Positions 8,049 through 14,978 of a DNA stretch of 22,053 bases are shown one piece after another. Source of the stretch: JBOGZD01 sp050697155 (lineage in GTDB: Bacteria > Actinomycetota > Thermoleophilia > Solirubrobacterales > 70-9); contig JBOGZD010000042.1 in NCBI GenBank assembly GCA_050697155.1, positions 1 to 22,053 on the forward strand. The letters are read 5' to 3'. A program made the position numbers and the translations under genes. Under the pieces are notes generated by a model. That model ran no database searches. It worked only from the letters and a program-made list of their open reading frames with translations, and was not told the origin of the DNA. The stretch's first letter is position 1, and each line of letters starts with the position of its first letter.

Positions 8049-9107
8049 TTACTCGCTCGCCTCCTCGACGAAGCGGTTGTCATAGAGCGACTGGACCTCG
8101 ACCTGGCCCTCGATGACCTCCTGCTGCTCGAGCACGTCGACCGTGTTCTGCCAGGTCGTCGGATCCATGTGGCCGAGCCCCTCCTCCTCGGTGTGGGGGC
8201 TGGTGAAGGTCGCCTCCTCGTCGGCGACGAGCTGCTCCTCGAAGACGTCCTCCTTGCCGGCGAGCTCGGGCGAGGCCTCGGCAATGATCCGCGCCGTCTC
8301 CTCCGGGTCCTCGCGGACGAACTCGAACGCCCGCATGTAGGCGTTGACGAACCGCTGCACGAGCTCGGGGTCGCTCTCCGCGAGCTCCGCGCTCGTGAAC
8401 AGTCCCGAGCCGAGCACCTCGTAGCCGTGGTCCGAGCCGAGCAGGATCGAGAGCGAGCCCTCACCGCCGGCCTTCGCCTCGAGCTCGGGGACCTCGGCAT
8501 CGATGTAGCACTGCACGATGTCGACCTGGTCCTGGAGCAGGAAGTTCTCGTACGGCGGCGTCACCGTCCGCTCCTCGAAGTCGCCGCGCTCAAGGTCGTT
8601 CGCGGCCAGGAACGCCCGGTAGAAGATGAACGTCGACCCCGCAGGGTGGATCGCCATCGTGTTGCCCGCCATGTCGGCCGGCTCCGAGAGCTCGAGCCTC
8701 TCGGCCTTCGAGCAGAAGCCCAGCGGGCTCGTCTGGTTAACGGCCACCAGCGCGACGACGTCCGCCCCTTGGGACTTCGCCGTCGCCAGCGTCGGCAGGT
8801 CGCCGAAGCCGAAGTCGGCCTGTCCGCTCGCGACGGTGCGCATCGCGTCGGGGGAGCCCGTGCCGGGCCGGATCTCCTCGACCTCGATTCCCTCGTCGGC
8901 GAAGTAGCCGTTCGCTTCGGCGACGTAGAACATCCCGTGGTTGCCGCGCGGGACGAAGTCGAGCTGCACGGTGACCGGGTCGGCGTCCGCGGCCGCGGTG
9001 CCGTCGTCGTCGTTGTCGTCGCCGCCACAGCCCGCGACCGCGAACGCGGCGGCGAGCACGGCGAGCAGGGACAGGAACCTTCCTCCGCGCAAGATCGAGA
9101 GCAACAT
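8049..9107 (-). CDS. NMT1/THI5-like ABC transporter substrate-binding lipoprotein
   Basis: A 352-residue lipoprotein starting at ATG 9107, directly after a good ribosome site (GGAAGGAGAGGAC). An in-frame ATG further upstream would add a 17-residue polar stretch before the signal peptide and is less likely. The signal peptide ends in lipobox AVAGC (Cys27), followed by an Asp-rich linker. The mature part VTVQLDFVPRGNHGMFYVAE with YFADEGIEVE and GQADFGFGDLPTLATAKSQG is characteristic of the NMT1/THI5-like (PF09084) binding proteins, which include ThiY- and RibY-like importers of pyrimidine or flavin precursors. A B6 vitamer or pyridoxate is a reasonable candidate ligand here, since THI5-fold proteins handle PLP- and pyrimidine-like rings (inference). 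Confidence 0.92.
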   Translation of the reverse strand: MLLSILRGGRFLSLLAVLAAAFAVAGCGGDDNDDDGTAAADADPVTVQLDFVPRGNHGMFYVAEANGYFADEGIEVEEIRPGTGSPDAMRTVASGQADFGFGDLPTLATAKSQGADVVALVAVNQTSPLGFCSKAERLELSEPADMAGNTMAIHPAGSTFIFYRAFLAANDLERGDFEERTVTPPYENFLLQDQVDIVQCYIDAEVPELEAKAGGEGSLSILLGSDHGYEVLGSGLFTSAELAESDPELVQRFVNAYMRAFEFVREDPEETARIIAEASPELAGKEDVFEEQLVADEEATFTSPHTEEEGLGHMDPTTWQNTVDVLEQQEVIEGQVEVQSLYDNRFVEEASE

Positions 9108-9162
9108 GTCCTCTCCTTCCTTCGGTGTGCATGGGTTTCGGATCGGCTTTCGCATCACGAGA

Positions 9163-9191
9163 CCTCAGGCGCCGGTGGCCAGGGCCTGAGG
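9163..9191. promoter_or_regulatory. Hairpin over the permease stop codon
   Basis: CCTCAGGC (9163-9170) and GCCTGAGG (9184-9191) form an 8-bp perfect inverted repeat with a 13-nt loop. It includes the stop codon of the permease (9165-9167) and precedes the binding-protein gene by about 55 nt on the minus strand. There is no T-run, so it is more likely an mRNA processing or stability element than a terminator. Confidence 0.4.
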
Positions 9192-10049
9192 CTGCGGATA
9201 GCGTCGGGCCACCAGCCACTCGAGCAGCGAGACCAGGTAGAAGAGGGCGAGGCCGAGCATGGAGATCACGACCAGCCCGGCGAACACGAGCGGCGTGTCG
9301 AGCTGGGTGGAGGCGAACTGGATCAGGTAACCGAGCCCCTGCGAGGCGCCCGCGAACTCGGCGACGACAGCGCCGATGACGCTGAACGTGATCGCGATTC
9401 GCAGGCCGGCGAACAGGTACGGCAGCGAGCTTGGAAGCTGGAGCCGGGTGAGGATCTGGAGCCGGGAGGCGCCGACCGAACGCGCCAGCTGAAGCAGGTT
9501 CGGATCGACCGAGTTCATCCCGGCGCGCATGTTCACCGTCACCGGGAAGAACGCGATCACGGCGATCAGCAGCATCTTCGGCAGCACCCCGTAGCCGAAC
9601 CAGAGCACGAAGATCGGCGCCAGCGCGACCTTGGGAATATTCTGGAACGCGACGATCAGCGGATAGAGGGCGCGATCGGCCGCGGTCAGGGCCCCGACCA
9701 GGATCGCGAGCGCGGCGCCGACGACGGCGCTCAGCGCGAATCCGTAGACGATCTCCTGCGTCGTGATCCAGGACGCGTCGGCGAGCAACTCCCGCGAGTC
9801 GGAGAGCTCCTGGGCGATCGCGCTCGGCGCGGCCAGCGTCAGCGGCGATACGTCGAACACCGCTACGGCGAGCTCCCAGGCGGCGATCGTGAAGGCGCTC
9901 ACCGCCAGCGGCGGCAGCACCACGCGCGCCACGCGGCGGACGGTGCCGACGCGACCCGGCGGCGCGAGCCCGGCGGGAGCGCCTCGGCCTCGCGCCTGCT
10001 CACCCCCGGGCTCGTCTCTGAGTCGCTCGGCGACCTCGCTCACCGCCAA
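9165..10049 (-). CDS. NitT/TauT-type ABC transporter permease
   Basis: A 294-residue permease of the SsuC/TauC/ThiX family (BPD_transp_1). The N-terminal ~35 residues are polar and probably cytoplasmic. Hydrophobic helices follow, starting with VVLPPLAVSAFTIAAWELAV. The EAA-like cytoplasmic loop that contacts the ATPase is visible as LLQLARSVGASRLQILTRLQ (near residues 186-205), followed by LPSSLPYLFAGLRIA. Its start overlaps the ATPase gene by 10 nt. With that ATPase and the NMT1/THI5 lipoprotein it forms a complete importer. The gene order is ATPase, permease, then binding protein. Confidence 0.93.
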   Translation of the reverse strand: MAVSEVAERLRDEPGGEQARGRGAPAGLAPPGRVGTVRRVARVVLPPLAVSAFTIAAWELAVAVFDVSPLTLAAPSAIAQELSDSRELLADASWITTQEIVYGFALSAVVGAALAILVGALTAADRALYPLIVAFQNIPKVALAPIFVLWFGYGVLPKMLLIAVIAFFPVTVNMRAGMNSVDPNLLQLARSVGASRLQILTRLQLPSSLPYLFAGLRIAITFSVIGAVVAEFAGASQGLGYLIQFASTQLDTPLVFAGLVVISMLGLALFYLVSLLEWLVARRYPQPQALATGA

Positions 10050-10918
10050 GCCTCCTCGTCGTCGTCATGGGAGGAGACGAGCAGCTCGCGCAGATGGCGC
10101 TCGTACTCCTTGAAGCGGGGATGGGTGAGAGTCTCGAGGTCGCGCGGGCGCGGCAGGTCGATCTCCAGGCGCTCGACGATCCGGCCTGGCTGTGACGCCA
10201 TGACCAGGACCCGGTCGGAGAGCAGGACCGCCTCGGAGATCGCGTGGGTGACGAACAGGATCGTCTTGCGGGTCCGCGCCCAGATCCCGAGCAGCGTCTG
10301 GTTCATGCGCTCGCGCGTGATCGCGTCGAGCGCGCCGAACGGCTCGTCCATCAACAGGGTGCTCGGGTCGAGGACCAGCGCCCGGGCGATCGATATCCGC
10401 TGCGCCATCCCGCCCGAGAGCTCGGCCGGGTACTTGTCCGCGGCATTCGCGAGGCCGACCAGCCCCAGCATCTCCCGCGCGTGCTCGGCCACGCTGCGGC
10501 CGGACCGCCCGCTGAGCTGAGCGAGCAGCTCGACGTTCGCCGCCGCCCTGAGCCAGGGCAGCAGGGTGGGCTCCTGGAAGACCACGCCAATCTGCCGTCG
10601 GCGGATCGCCTCACGGGCGGTCAGCCCCCCGACCTTCACCATCCCGGCGCTCGGCTCGAGCAGCCCCGCGAGCAGCTTCAGCAGCGTGCTCTTCCCGCAC
10701 CCGGAGGGGCCGATGATGGCGACGAACTCGCCCGGGCCGACGGAGAGCGCGATCTCGTCGAGGACCAGCTGGGGACCGGCGCGGGTCTCGAACATCATGC
10801 TCAACCCGCGGGCCTCGACCCCAGTGGCGGGGGCGTCCCGGACGGCATCGGCGGGAGTCTGCGTTGTCGTTTCAGGCGTCGCCATCTCCTCCGCCCGTCG
10901 CGCGTGCCACCCCACCAC
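10040..10918 (-). CDS. NitT/TauT-type ABC transporter ATPase
   Basis: A 292-residue single-domain ATPase of the SsuB/TauB/NrtD type. Walker A GPSGCGKST is at 70-78, Q-loop Gln115 is in GVVFQEPTLLPWL, signature LSGGMAQR is at 167-174, and Walker B LLMDEPFGALD has Asp191-Glu192. The H-loop is FVTHAISEA. The listed start is a GTG at 10918 with AGGTGA nine bases upstream. The in-frame ATG at 10885 (MATPETTTQ) is an alternative, but its GGAGGAG is too close for a normal ribosome site. It is the first gene of the leftward importer operon and is divergent from the LLM gene, with a candidate operator between them. Confidence 0.94.
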   Translation of the reverse strand: MVGWHARRAEEMATPETTTQTPADAVRDAPATGVEARGLSMMFETRAGPQLVLDEIALSVGPGEFVAIIGPSGCGKSTLLKLLAGLLEPSAGMVKVGGLTAREAIRRRQIGVVFQEPTLLPWLRAAANVELLAQLSGRSGRSVAEHAREMLGLVGLANAADKYPAELSGGMAQRISIARALVLDPSTLLMDEPFGALDAITRERMNQTLLGIWARTRKTILFVTHAISEAVLLSDRVLVMASQPGRIVERLEIDLPRPRDLETLTHPRFKEYERHLRELLVSSHDDDEEAWR

Positions 10919-10941
10919 GCCCCGCGATCACCTGACCGCGG

Positions 10942-10972
10942 TGTTGACAGTTGACAGTCATCAGACTACCGT
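10942..10972 (+). promoter_or_regulatory. Candidate GntR operator, site 2, overlapping a promoter
   Basis: TGTTGACAGTTGACAGT (10942-10958) matches site 1 (7159-7175) at 14/17 positions. It contains a tandem GTTGACA repeat and an imperfect palindrome TGACAGTTGACAGTCA (10945-10960). Both TTGACA copies (10944-10949, 10951-10956) could serve as -35 elements. TACCGT (10967-10972) lies 17 nt after the first, a mediocre -10. The site lies between the leftward importer and the rightward LLM gene, so one bound regulator could control both. Confidence 0.55.
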
Positions 10973-11049
10973 AAGCTAACAACTCTGGCAACAGACCGAG
11001 CTCGCTGCCGAACGTGCGTCGGCAGCAAGCGACGAGCAGGAGGAGAGTC

Positions 11050-12102
11050 GTGGACGAGTCCCAGCCCAGCCCGCCGGACGTCGCCTTCGGGGTCAACCTC
11101 AACAACCGCGAGCCGCTGATCGCACCTGACTACACGCTCGGTGACCTACTCGACCTCTCCGAGCGGGTCGAGGAGCTCGGCTTCGCCTCGGTCTGGGTCG
11201 GAGACAGCCTGTTCTCGAAGCCGCGCTACGAGCCGATCTCCCTGCTGTCGGCGATCTCGCAGCGGACCGAGCGGGTCCGGCTCGGCACCGCCTGCCTCGT
11301 CGCCTCGACCCGCAACCCCCTCTACCTGGCGATGGAGTGGGCGACCCTCGACGTGCTCTCCGGCGGGCGGACGATCCTCGGCCCCTGCATGGGCAACCCG
11401 GAGAAGGGGGTGCAGCGGGAGTTCGAGGCGCTCGGGCTGCCGTTCAAAAAGCGCGGCTACGTGCTCGAAGAGGTGCTCGAGGTCGTCCGGGCTCTGTGGA
11501 CCGAAGGCAAGGTCACCTTCCACGGCGACTACTACGACTACGAGGACGTCGGCTTTTACTCCGGGACCGAGATGGCGCCGCTGGCGCCGCTCCAGGAGCC
11601 GCCGCCGATCTGGGTCGTGTCGAACCCGCGCCTCGTCGACGACTCCTCCGACGAGCGCATGGTCCGGATCATGAAGCGGGCCTGCCGGCGGATCATCCGC
11701 TACGGCGACGGCTGGATGACCTGCTGCCGCGCCGAGCACCCGGAGGAGCTCACCGAGCAGATCGGCTACCTCGAGGAGGCGGCGCGGGAGCTCGATCGGG
11801 ACTTCGCCGACTACACGGTCGCCTACCAGGTGACGATGAACATCGCCGACTCCGAAGCCGAGGCGAAGTCGGCGTTCGACGGGTACATCTCCCAGTACTA
11901 CCCGGAGCTGTCGCAGGCGATGGACCTCTCGAACTGGGGCCCGGTCGGGACCCCCGAGCAGATCGCCGACTGGCTGCGGGAGTTCGCCGATCGCGGCGTC
12001 ACCCACTTCATCTGCCGGTTCGGGGACCTCGACCAGTTCACACAGGTCGACCGGTTCGCGAATCAGGTCCTGCCCGCATTCCAGACCGAGATCGCGAGGT
12101 GA
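11050..12102 (+). CDS. LLM-class (luciferase-like) flavin-dependent monooxygenase
   Basis: A 350-residue TIM-barrel flavin monooxygenase of the bacterial luciferase-like family, which uses reduced FMN or F420 supplied by another protein. Recognisable parts are VEELGFASVWVGDSLFSKP near residues 39-57, TERVRLGTACLVASTRNPLY near 76-95, and GPVGTPEQIADWLREFADRG near the C-terminus, a standard LLM ending. The GTG start at 11050 follows CAGGAGGAGAG. Members of the class open N-heterocycles (RutA on uracil; an LLM enzyme in pyridine degradation), so ring opening of a pyridine intermediate is possible here, though not shown. No flavin reductase gene is visible in the window. The next gene starts 5 nt after the stop, so the two are co-transcribed. 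Confidence 0.9.
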   Translation: MDESQPSPPDVAFGVNLNNREPLIAPDYTLGDLLDLSERVEELGFASVWVGDSLFSKPRYEPISLLSAISQRTERVRLGTACLVASTRNPLYLAMEWATLDVLSGGRTILGPCMGNPEKGVQREFEALGLPFKKRGYVLEEVLEVVRALWTEGKVTFHGDYYDYEDVGFYSGTEMAPLAPLQEPPPIWVVSNPRLVDDSSDERMVRIMKRACRRIIRYGDGWMTCCRAEHPEELTEQIGYLEEAARELDRDFADYTVAYQVTMNIADSEAEAKSAFDGYISQYYPELSQAMDLSNWGPVGTPEQIADWLREFADRGVTHFICRFGDLDQFTQVDRFANQVLPAFQTEIAR

Positions 12103-12107
12103 TCGAG

Positions 12108-13112
12108 ATGCCAACCGCTGAGGAGATCCGCAAGGACGCAGAGCTGGTCGTCGACGTCTGCATGTCCGTCGAGGAGGACGACGTCGTGACGATCATCTGC
12201 GACAACGAGCACCGCAACGAGGCCGACGCCCTCGCCACGGTCGCCCTCGACCGCGGCGCCTGGCCGGTGATCATGGACAACGAGGCGCAGGTGAAGCGGG
12301 GCCGCGCCGACACGCACTTCCCGATGGAGCCGCCCCGCAACCTGCACGAGGCGATGACGAGCTCGGACGAGATCATCATCGTCGCCAACCTCGAGTGGGC
12401 GAACCGGTTCGCTCACGTGCCGGCCGTGAAGCAGTCCTGCGAGGCGAACGCGAAGATCTGCTCGGTCGAGCCGGGGATGGGAGAGTGGGGCCTGACGGTG
12501 GAGAAGATCCACGCCGCGACCCAGCGCGCGAAGGACGCGATGGCCGCGCTCGAGGGCAAGACCGAGTGCCACGTCACCTCGCCCGCGGGGACCGACGTCA
12601 AGGTCTCGATCGAGGGACGGCCGTCGCTGGAGGTGACCTCGATCAAGAGGCGGGGCCAGATGATGGGCCCGCTGCCGCTCTGGGCCGAGGTCGCCTTCGC
12701 GGCGGTCGAGGACCGCACCGCGGGCACGATCGTCGTCGACGGCGTGATGCTCGGGATCGGGCTCGAGGGCCAGGTCTCCGAGCCGATCACCTGGAAGATG
12801 GAGAACGGGCATGCGGTCTCGATCGAGGGCGGCGACGAGGCGGCCCGCCTGCGCGAGGTGATCGAGGGGGTCGAGAACGCCGACATCGCGGGCGAGTTCG
12901 CCTTCGGGGTCTCCGAGGTGGCGCCGTACGGCACGCCCTCGGAGAAGGGCAGGGTCGGCACGGTGCACTTCGCGCTCGGCGACAACCACCTCGCCTATCC
13001 CGGCGGGCAGAACGTCTCCAAGCTGCACCTCGACGGGGTGATCCTCGAGGCCAGCCTGCAGATCGTCGACGACGGCACCTACATCATCAAGGACGGGGAG
13101 TGGGCGCTGTGA
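12108..13112 (+). CDS. M29 aminopeptidase-like / NicX-like metalloenzyme
   Basis: A 334-residue protein of the clan that holds the M29 aminopeptidases and NicX, the Fe(II) 2,5-dihydroxypyridine 5,6-dioxygenase. Likely metal ligands are Glu194 (AEVAF), Glu263 (AGEFAFGV), His287 (TVHFALGDNH) and the pair His307-x-Asp309 (KLHLDGVI). The His-x-Asp pair is shared by both families. The Glu positions look more M29-like, while the length (334 against about 350 for NicX and about 400 for M29) and context favour a NicX-type role. ATG 12108 follows GAGGTGA with good spacing. The gene sits directly behind a flavin monooxygenase and in a locus with pyridine-processing enzymes. Whether it cleaves a ring or a peptide or amide bond cannot be decided from sequence alone. 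Confidence 0.8.
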   Translation: MPTAEEIRKDAELVVDVCMSVEEDDVVTIICDNEHRNEADALATVALDRGAWPVIMDNEAQVKRGRADTHFPMEPPRNLHEAMTSSDEIIIVANLEWANRFAHVPAVKQSCEANAKICSVEPGMGEWGLTVEKIHAATQRAKDAMAALEGKTECHVTSPAGTDVKVSIEGRPSLEVTSIKRRGQMMGPLPLWAEVAFAAVEDRTAGTIVVDGVMLGIGLEGQVSEPITWKMENGHAVSIEGGDEAARLREVIEGVENADIAGEFAFGVSEVAPYGTPSEKGRVGTVHFALGDNHLAYPGGQNVSKLHLDGVILEASLQIVDDGTYIIKDGEWAL

Positions 13113-13123
13113 GACGTCCTGTG

Positions 13124-14332
13124 TCAACCCCCGGCCATCTGAAGACGGCGCAAATTGCCGTGTTTGGAAGGGTCGTAGGGCACCCCGTCCTGCCAGCAGC
13201 GCCACAGCACCCGGGTCCAAGCGCGGCCAAGGGTCCGGATCGCGTGGGGGTGGTCCTGGCCGCGGGCGACCGCGTCGGCGTAGACGGCCCGCGCCCAGGG
13301 ATGCCACTTGCGGGTCGAGTCGGCGAGCACGGAGAACGCGTCGCGAAGCCGCTTGTCGCAGGCGCGCCGAAACGTCGCCACCCTACGCTTGCCGGACTCG
13401 ACCGCCACCGGGCTCATCCCGGCGTCAGCGGCGAGCGCGCCGTCGGAGGGATAGCGCTCGCGCGAGTCGCCGAGCTCGGCGATCAGCTGGGCCGGACAGA
13501 CCGCGGTCTTTCGGTCGCGAAACAGCGGCGCGAAGATCGGAGCGTCCGGGTGCTCGCGAAGCGCGCCTCGGATCTGCGAGGTGAGCTCACGGATCTGGGC
13601 GACGATCGGCTCGAGTCCCGCGACCAGGCCCAGCACCGCCGCGCGGCGGGCCTCGGCCTCGAGCTCGCCGGCCCGCCCCTGGGGCGCCGAGCGCATCCGA
13701 GAGAGCAGCTCCTCGGGGCTGCGGCGTCCGGAGTAGCCCTGGCGCGCCAGCCATCCGGCGAGCCGCTTGGGCCCCAGGCCCTTGGCGTCGGCCGGGCTCG
13801 GGTAGCGGCGCAGGAAGGCGAGCGAGATCGGCGAGTCGACGTCGGCGAAGACGAGCGCCCCGGGCCAGAACGCTTCGAGCTGCGTCCGCAGCTGGTTGGC
13901 GAGCCCGACGCGCGCCTGGACGAGATCCTCACGGGTCCGAGAGAGCGCCCGCAGCGCCTTCGTCTCATCGGAGTCGGGGCGGATCGCCCGCAGCCGGTGG
14001 GCGTCGGTTCGCGCCAGCTCGGCGAGCACGAAGGCGTCGAAGCGATCCGACTTGCCGCGGGCGACCGAGTAGCGCTCCCGGGCCGCCTTCGCCTGGTTGG
14101 GGTGGACCGCGATCACGACCAGGCCCGCCTCGAGCAGCCGCTCGACCAGGATCCCGTCCGGGCGCTCGATCGCCACCCGCTCGATCCCGAGCGCCTCCAG
14201 CTTGCGACAGAGCGCCGCGATTCCCGCCTCATCGTGGGTGACCACCCATTCCGAGACCGCCGTGCCCGCTTCGTCGACCACGCAGACCGCGTGTTCCTCC
14301 GACGCCCAGTCAATGCCTCCCATTCGTGCCAT
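13124..14332 (-). CDS. IS110-family transposase (DEDD)
   Basis: A 402-residue IS110 transposase, apparently intact. The N-terminal RuvC-like domain has the DEDD set Asp8 (GGIDWASEEHA), Glu56 (VAIERPDG), Asp96 and Asp99 (GKSDRFDAF). A coiled-coil-rich middle spans about 120-265, and the C-terminal Transposase_20 domain carries the probable serine nucleophile Ser313 (VAVESGKRR). The ATG at 14332 is chosen because MARMGGIDWAS puts the catalytic Asp at the expected N-terminal place and GAGGA precedes it by a few bases. The open frame extends upstream to 14449 but runs through the structured non-coding end. In this family the enzyme works with a bridge (seeker) RNA that specifies donor and target. 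Confidence 0.95.
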   Translation of the reverse strand: MARMGGIDWASEEHAVCVVDEAGTAVSEWVVTHDEAGIAALCRKLEALGIERVAIERPDGILVERLLEAGLVVIAVHPNQAKAARERYSVARGKSDRFDAFVLAELARTDAHRLRAIRPDSDETKALRALSRTREDLVQARVGLANQLRTQLEAFWPGALVFADVDSPISLAFLRRYPSPADAKGLGPKRLAGWLARQGYSGRRSPEELLSRMRSAPQGRAGELEAEARRAAVLGLVAGLEPIVAQIRELTSQIRGALREHPDAPIFAPLFRDRKTAVCPAQLIAELGDSRERYPSDGALAADAGMSPVAVESGKRRVATFRRACDKRLRDAFSVLADSTRKWHPWARAVYADAVARGQDHPHAIRTLGRAWTRVLWRCWQDGVPYDPSKHGNLRRLQMAGG

Positions 14333-14344
14333 GCTTCCTCCTCG

Positions 14345-14600
14345 GTCGATTTGCTTCGACTGCGAGCCGGCCGCGAGGAACCGTTGCGCGTGCTCATTGG
14401 CTGGCGCTCTCAGGCGCCACGCCCTGTTGGCGCTTCGGGTGCCTCGCACCGCCGGGAGGCGCTGGTCTCACAGGGGCCGTCTTCGCGGCTAGCGCGGAAG
14501 GCGCTCTCCCGGCGGCGGTCGGCTCTATGCGCTGAAGCGGATCAGGCCTCGCCCTCGCTTCGCTCGGGCGATCTCCCTATTTCCGGCAATCAGCTGGGTG
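14345..14600 (-). ncRNA. Candidate IS110 bridge RNA region
   Basis: Non-coding end of the IS, upstream of the transposase, with several strong stem-loops. TGGCGC/GCGCCA (14402-14407 and 14414-14419) has a 6-nt loop. GGTGC/GCACC (14438-14442 and 14446-14450) has a 3-nt loop. A long stem is formed by CCGCCGGGAGGCGC (14449-14462) and GCGC-T-CTCCCGGCGG (14501-14515), that is 14 pairs with one bulged T and an internal loop of 38 nt. In the IS110 group the bridge RNA is encoded in this position and strand, with large internal loops that pair with target and donor DNA. The exact ends and loops are not resolved. Confidence 0.55.
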
Positions 14601-14610
14601 AGGTTCTCCA

Positions 14611-14973
14611 ATGAGCGCGGTCAGCGTGGTGGGACTGGAGAGCGTCGAGCCGATCGAGCTGCCGGGCGGGAGCTGGAGCCGGATGCTGGTCACCGAGGGG
14701 CGGGTCGGCGGCAACGCGAGCTCGATCGGCTTCTCGGTGTTCAAGCCCGGCAGCGCGACGACGAGCGTCTCGCACGAGACCGAGGAGGTCGCCTACGTGG
14801 TCAGCGGCTCGGGGCGCCTCGATACCGACGACGGCGAGGTCCGGTTCGCGACCGGGGACGCGATTCACATCGCGCCCCGGACCTGGCACGCGGTTGTCAA
14901 CGACTCGGACGCCGACGTTGTGATGGTGTTCGGTTTCCCCTACCCGGACTACCCGCCGACCGAGCGGCGCTGA
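14611..14973 (+). CDS. Cupin-domain protein
   Basis: A small 120-residue single-domain cupin. Motif 1 is PGSATTSVSHETEEVAYVVS, with His55 and Glu59 (the first His of the usual HxH is missing). Motif 2 is GDAIHIAPRTWHAVVN with His93. Three residues could bind a metal. Stand-alone cupins like this are common in catabolic operons as small dioxygenases, isomerases or sensors, and nothing here decides between them. ATG 14611 has GGTGAGG seven bases upstream. It is the first gene downstream of the IS110 element, so its original promoter may have been displaced. The next gene starts 5 nt after its stop. Confidence 0.88.
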   Translation: MSAVSVVGLESVEPIELPGGSWSRMLVTEGRVGGNASSIGFSVFKPGSATTSVSHETEEVAYVVSGSGRLDTDDGEVRFATGDAIHIAPRTWHAVVNDSDADVVMVFGFPYPDYPPTERR

Positions 14974-14978
14974 ACCGG

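Larger units (their letters stand above)
13113..14605 (-). mobile_element. IS110-family insertion sequence (ends approximate)
   Basis: The element consists of a leftward transposase gene, about 270 nt of structured non-coding DNA upstream of it (14333 to about 14605) and at most 11 nt between its stop and the stop codon of the neighbouring catabolic gene. A long non-coding left end and a short right end are typical of the IS110 group, which has no classical terminal inverted repeats. I could not fix the ends: no clear target duplication is visible apart from a short GTGAG shared by the two flanks (near 13109 and 14597). The element lies between two rightward catabolic genes and is antisense to them. 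Confidence 0.8.

Noticed and set aside
13113..14610. Terminal inverted repeats or a clear target duplication of the IS
   Set aside because: None could be found by eye beyond a 5-base GTGAG in both flanks, which is too short to count. IS110 elements often lack both.
12395..14614. A 739-codon plus-strand open frame across the NicX-like gene and the IS
   Set aside because: Arg/Gly-rich shadow of a real gene on the plus strand and of the transposase on the minus strand, with no recognisable domain.
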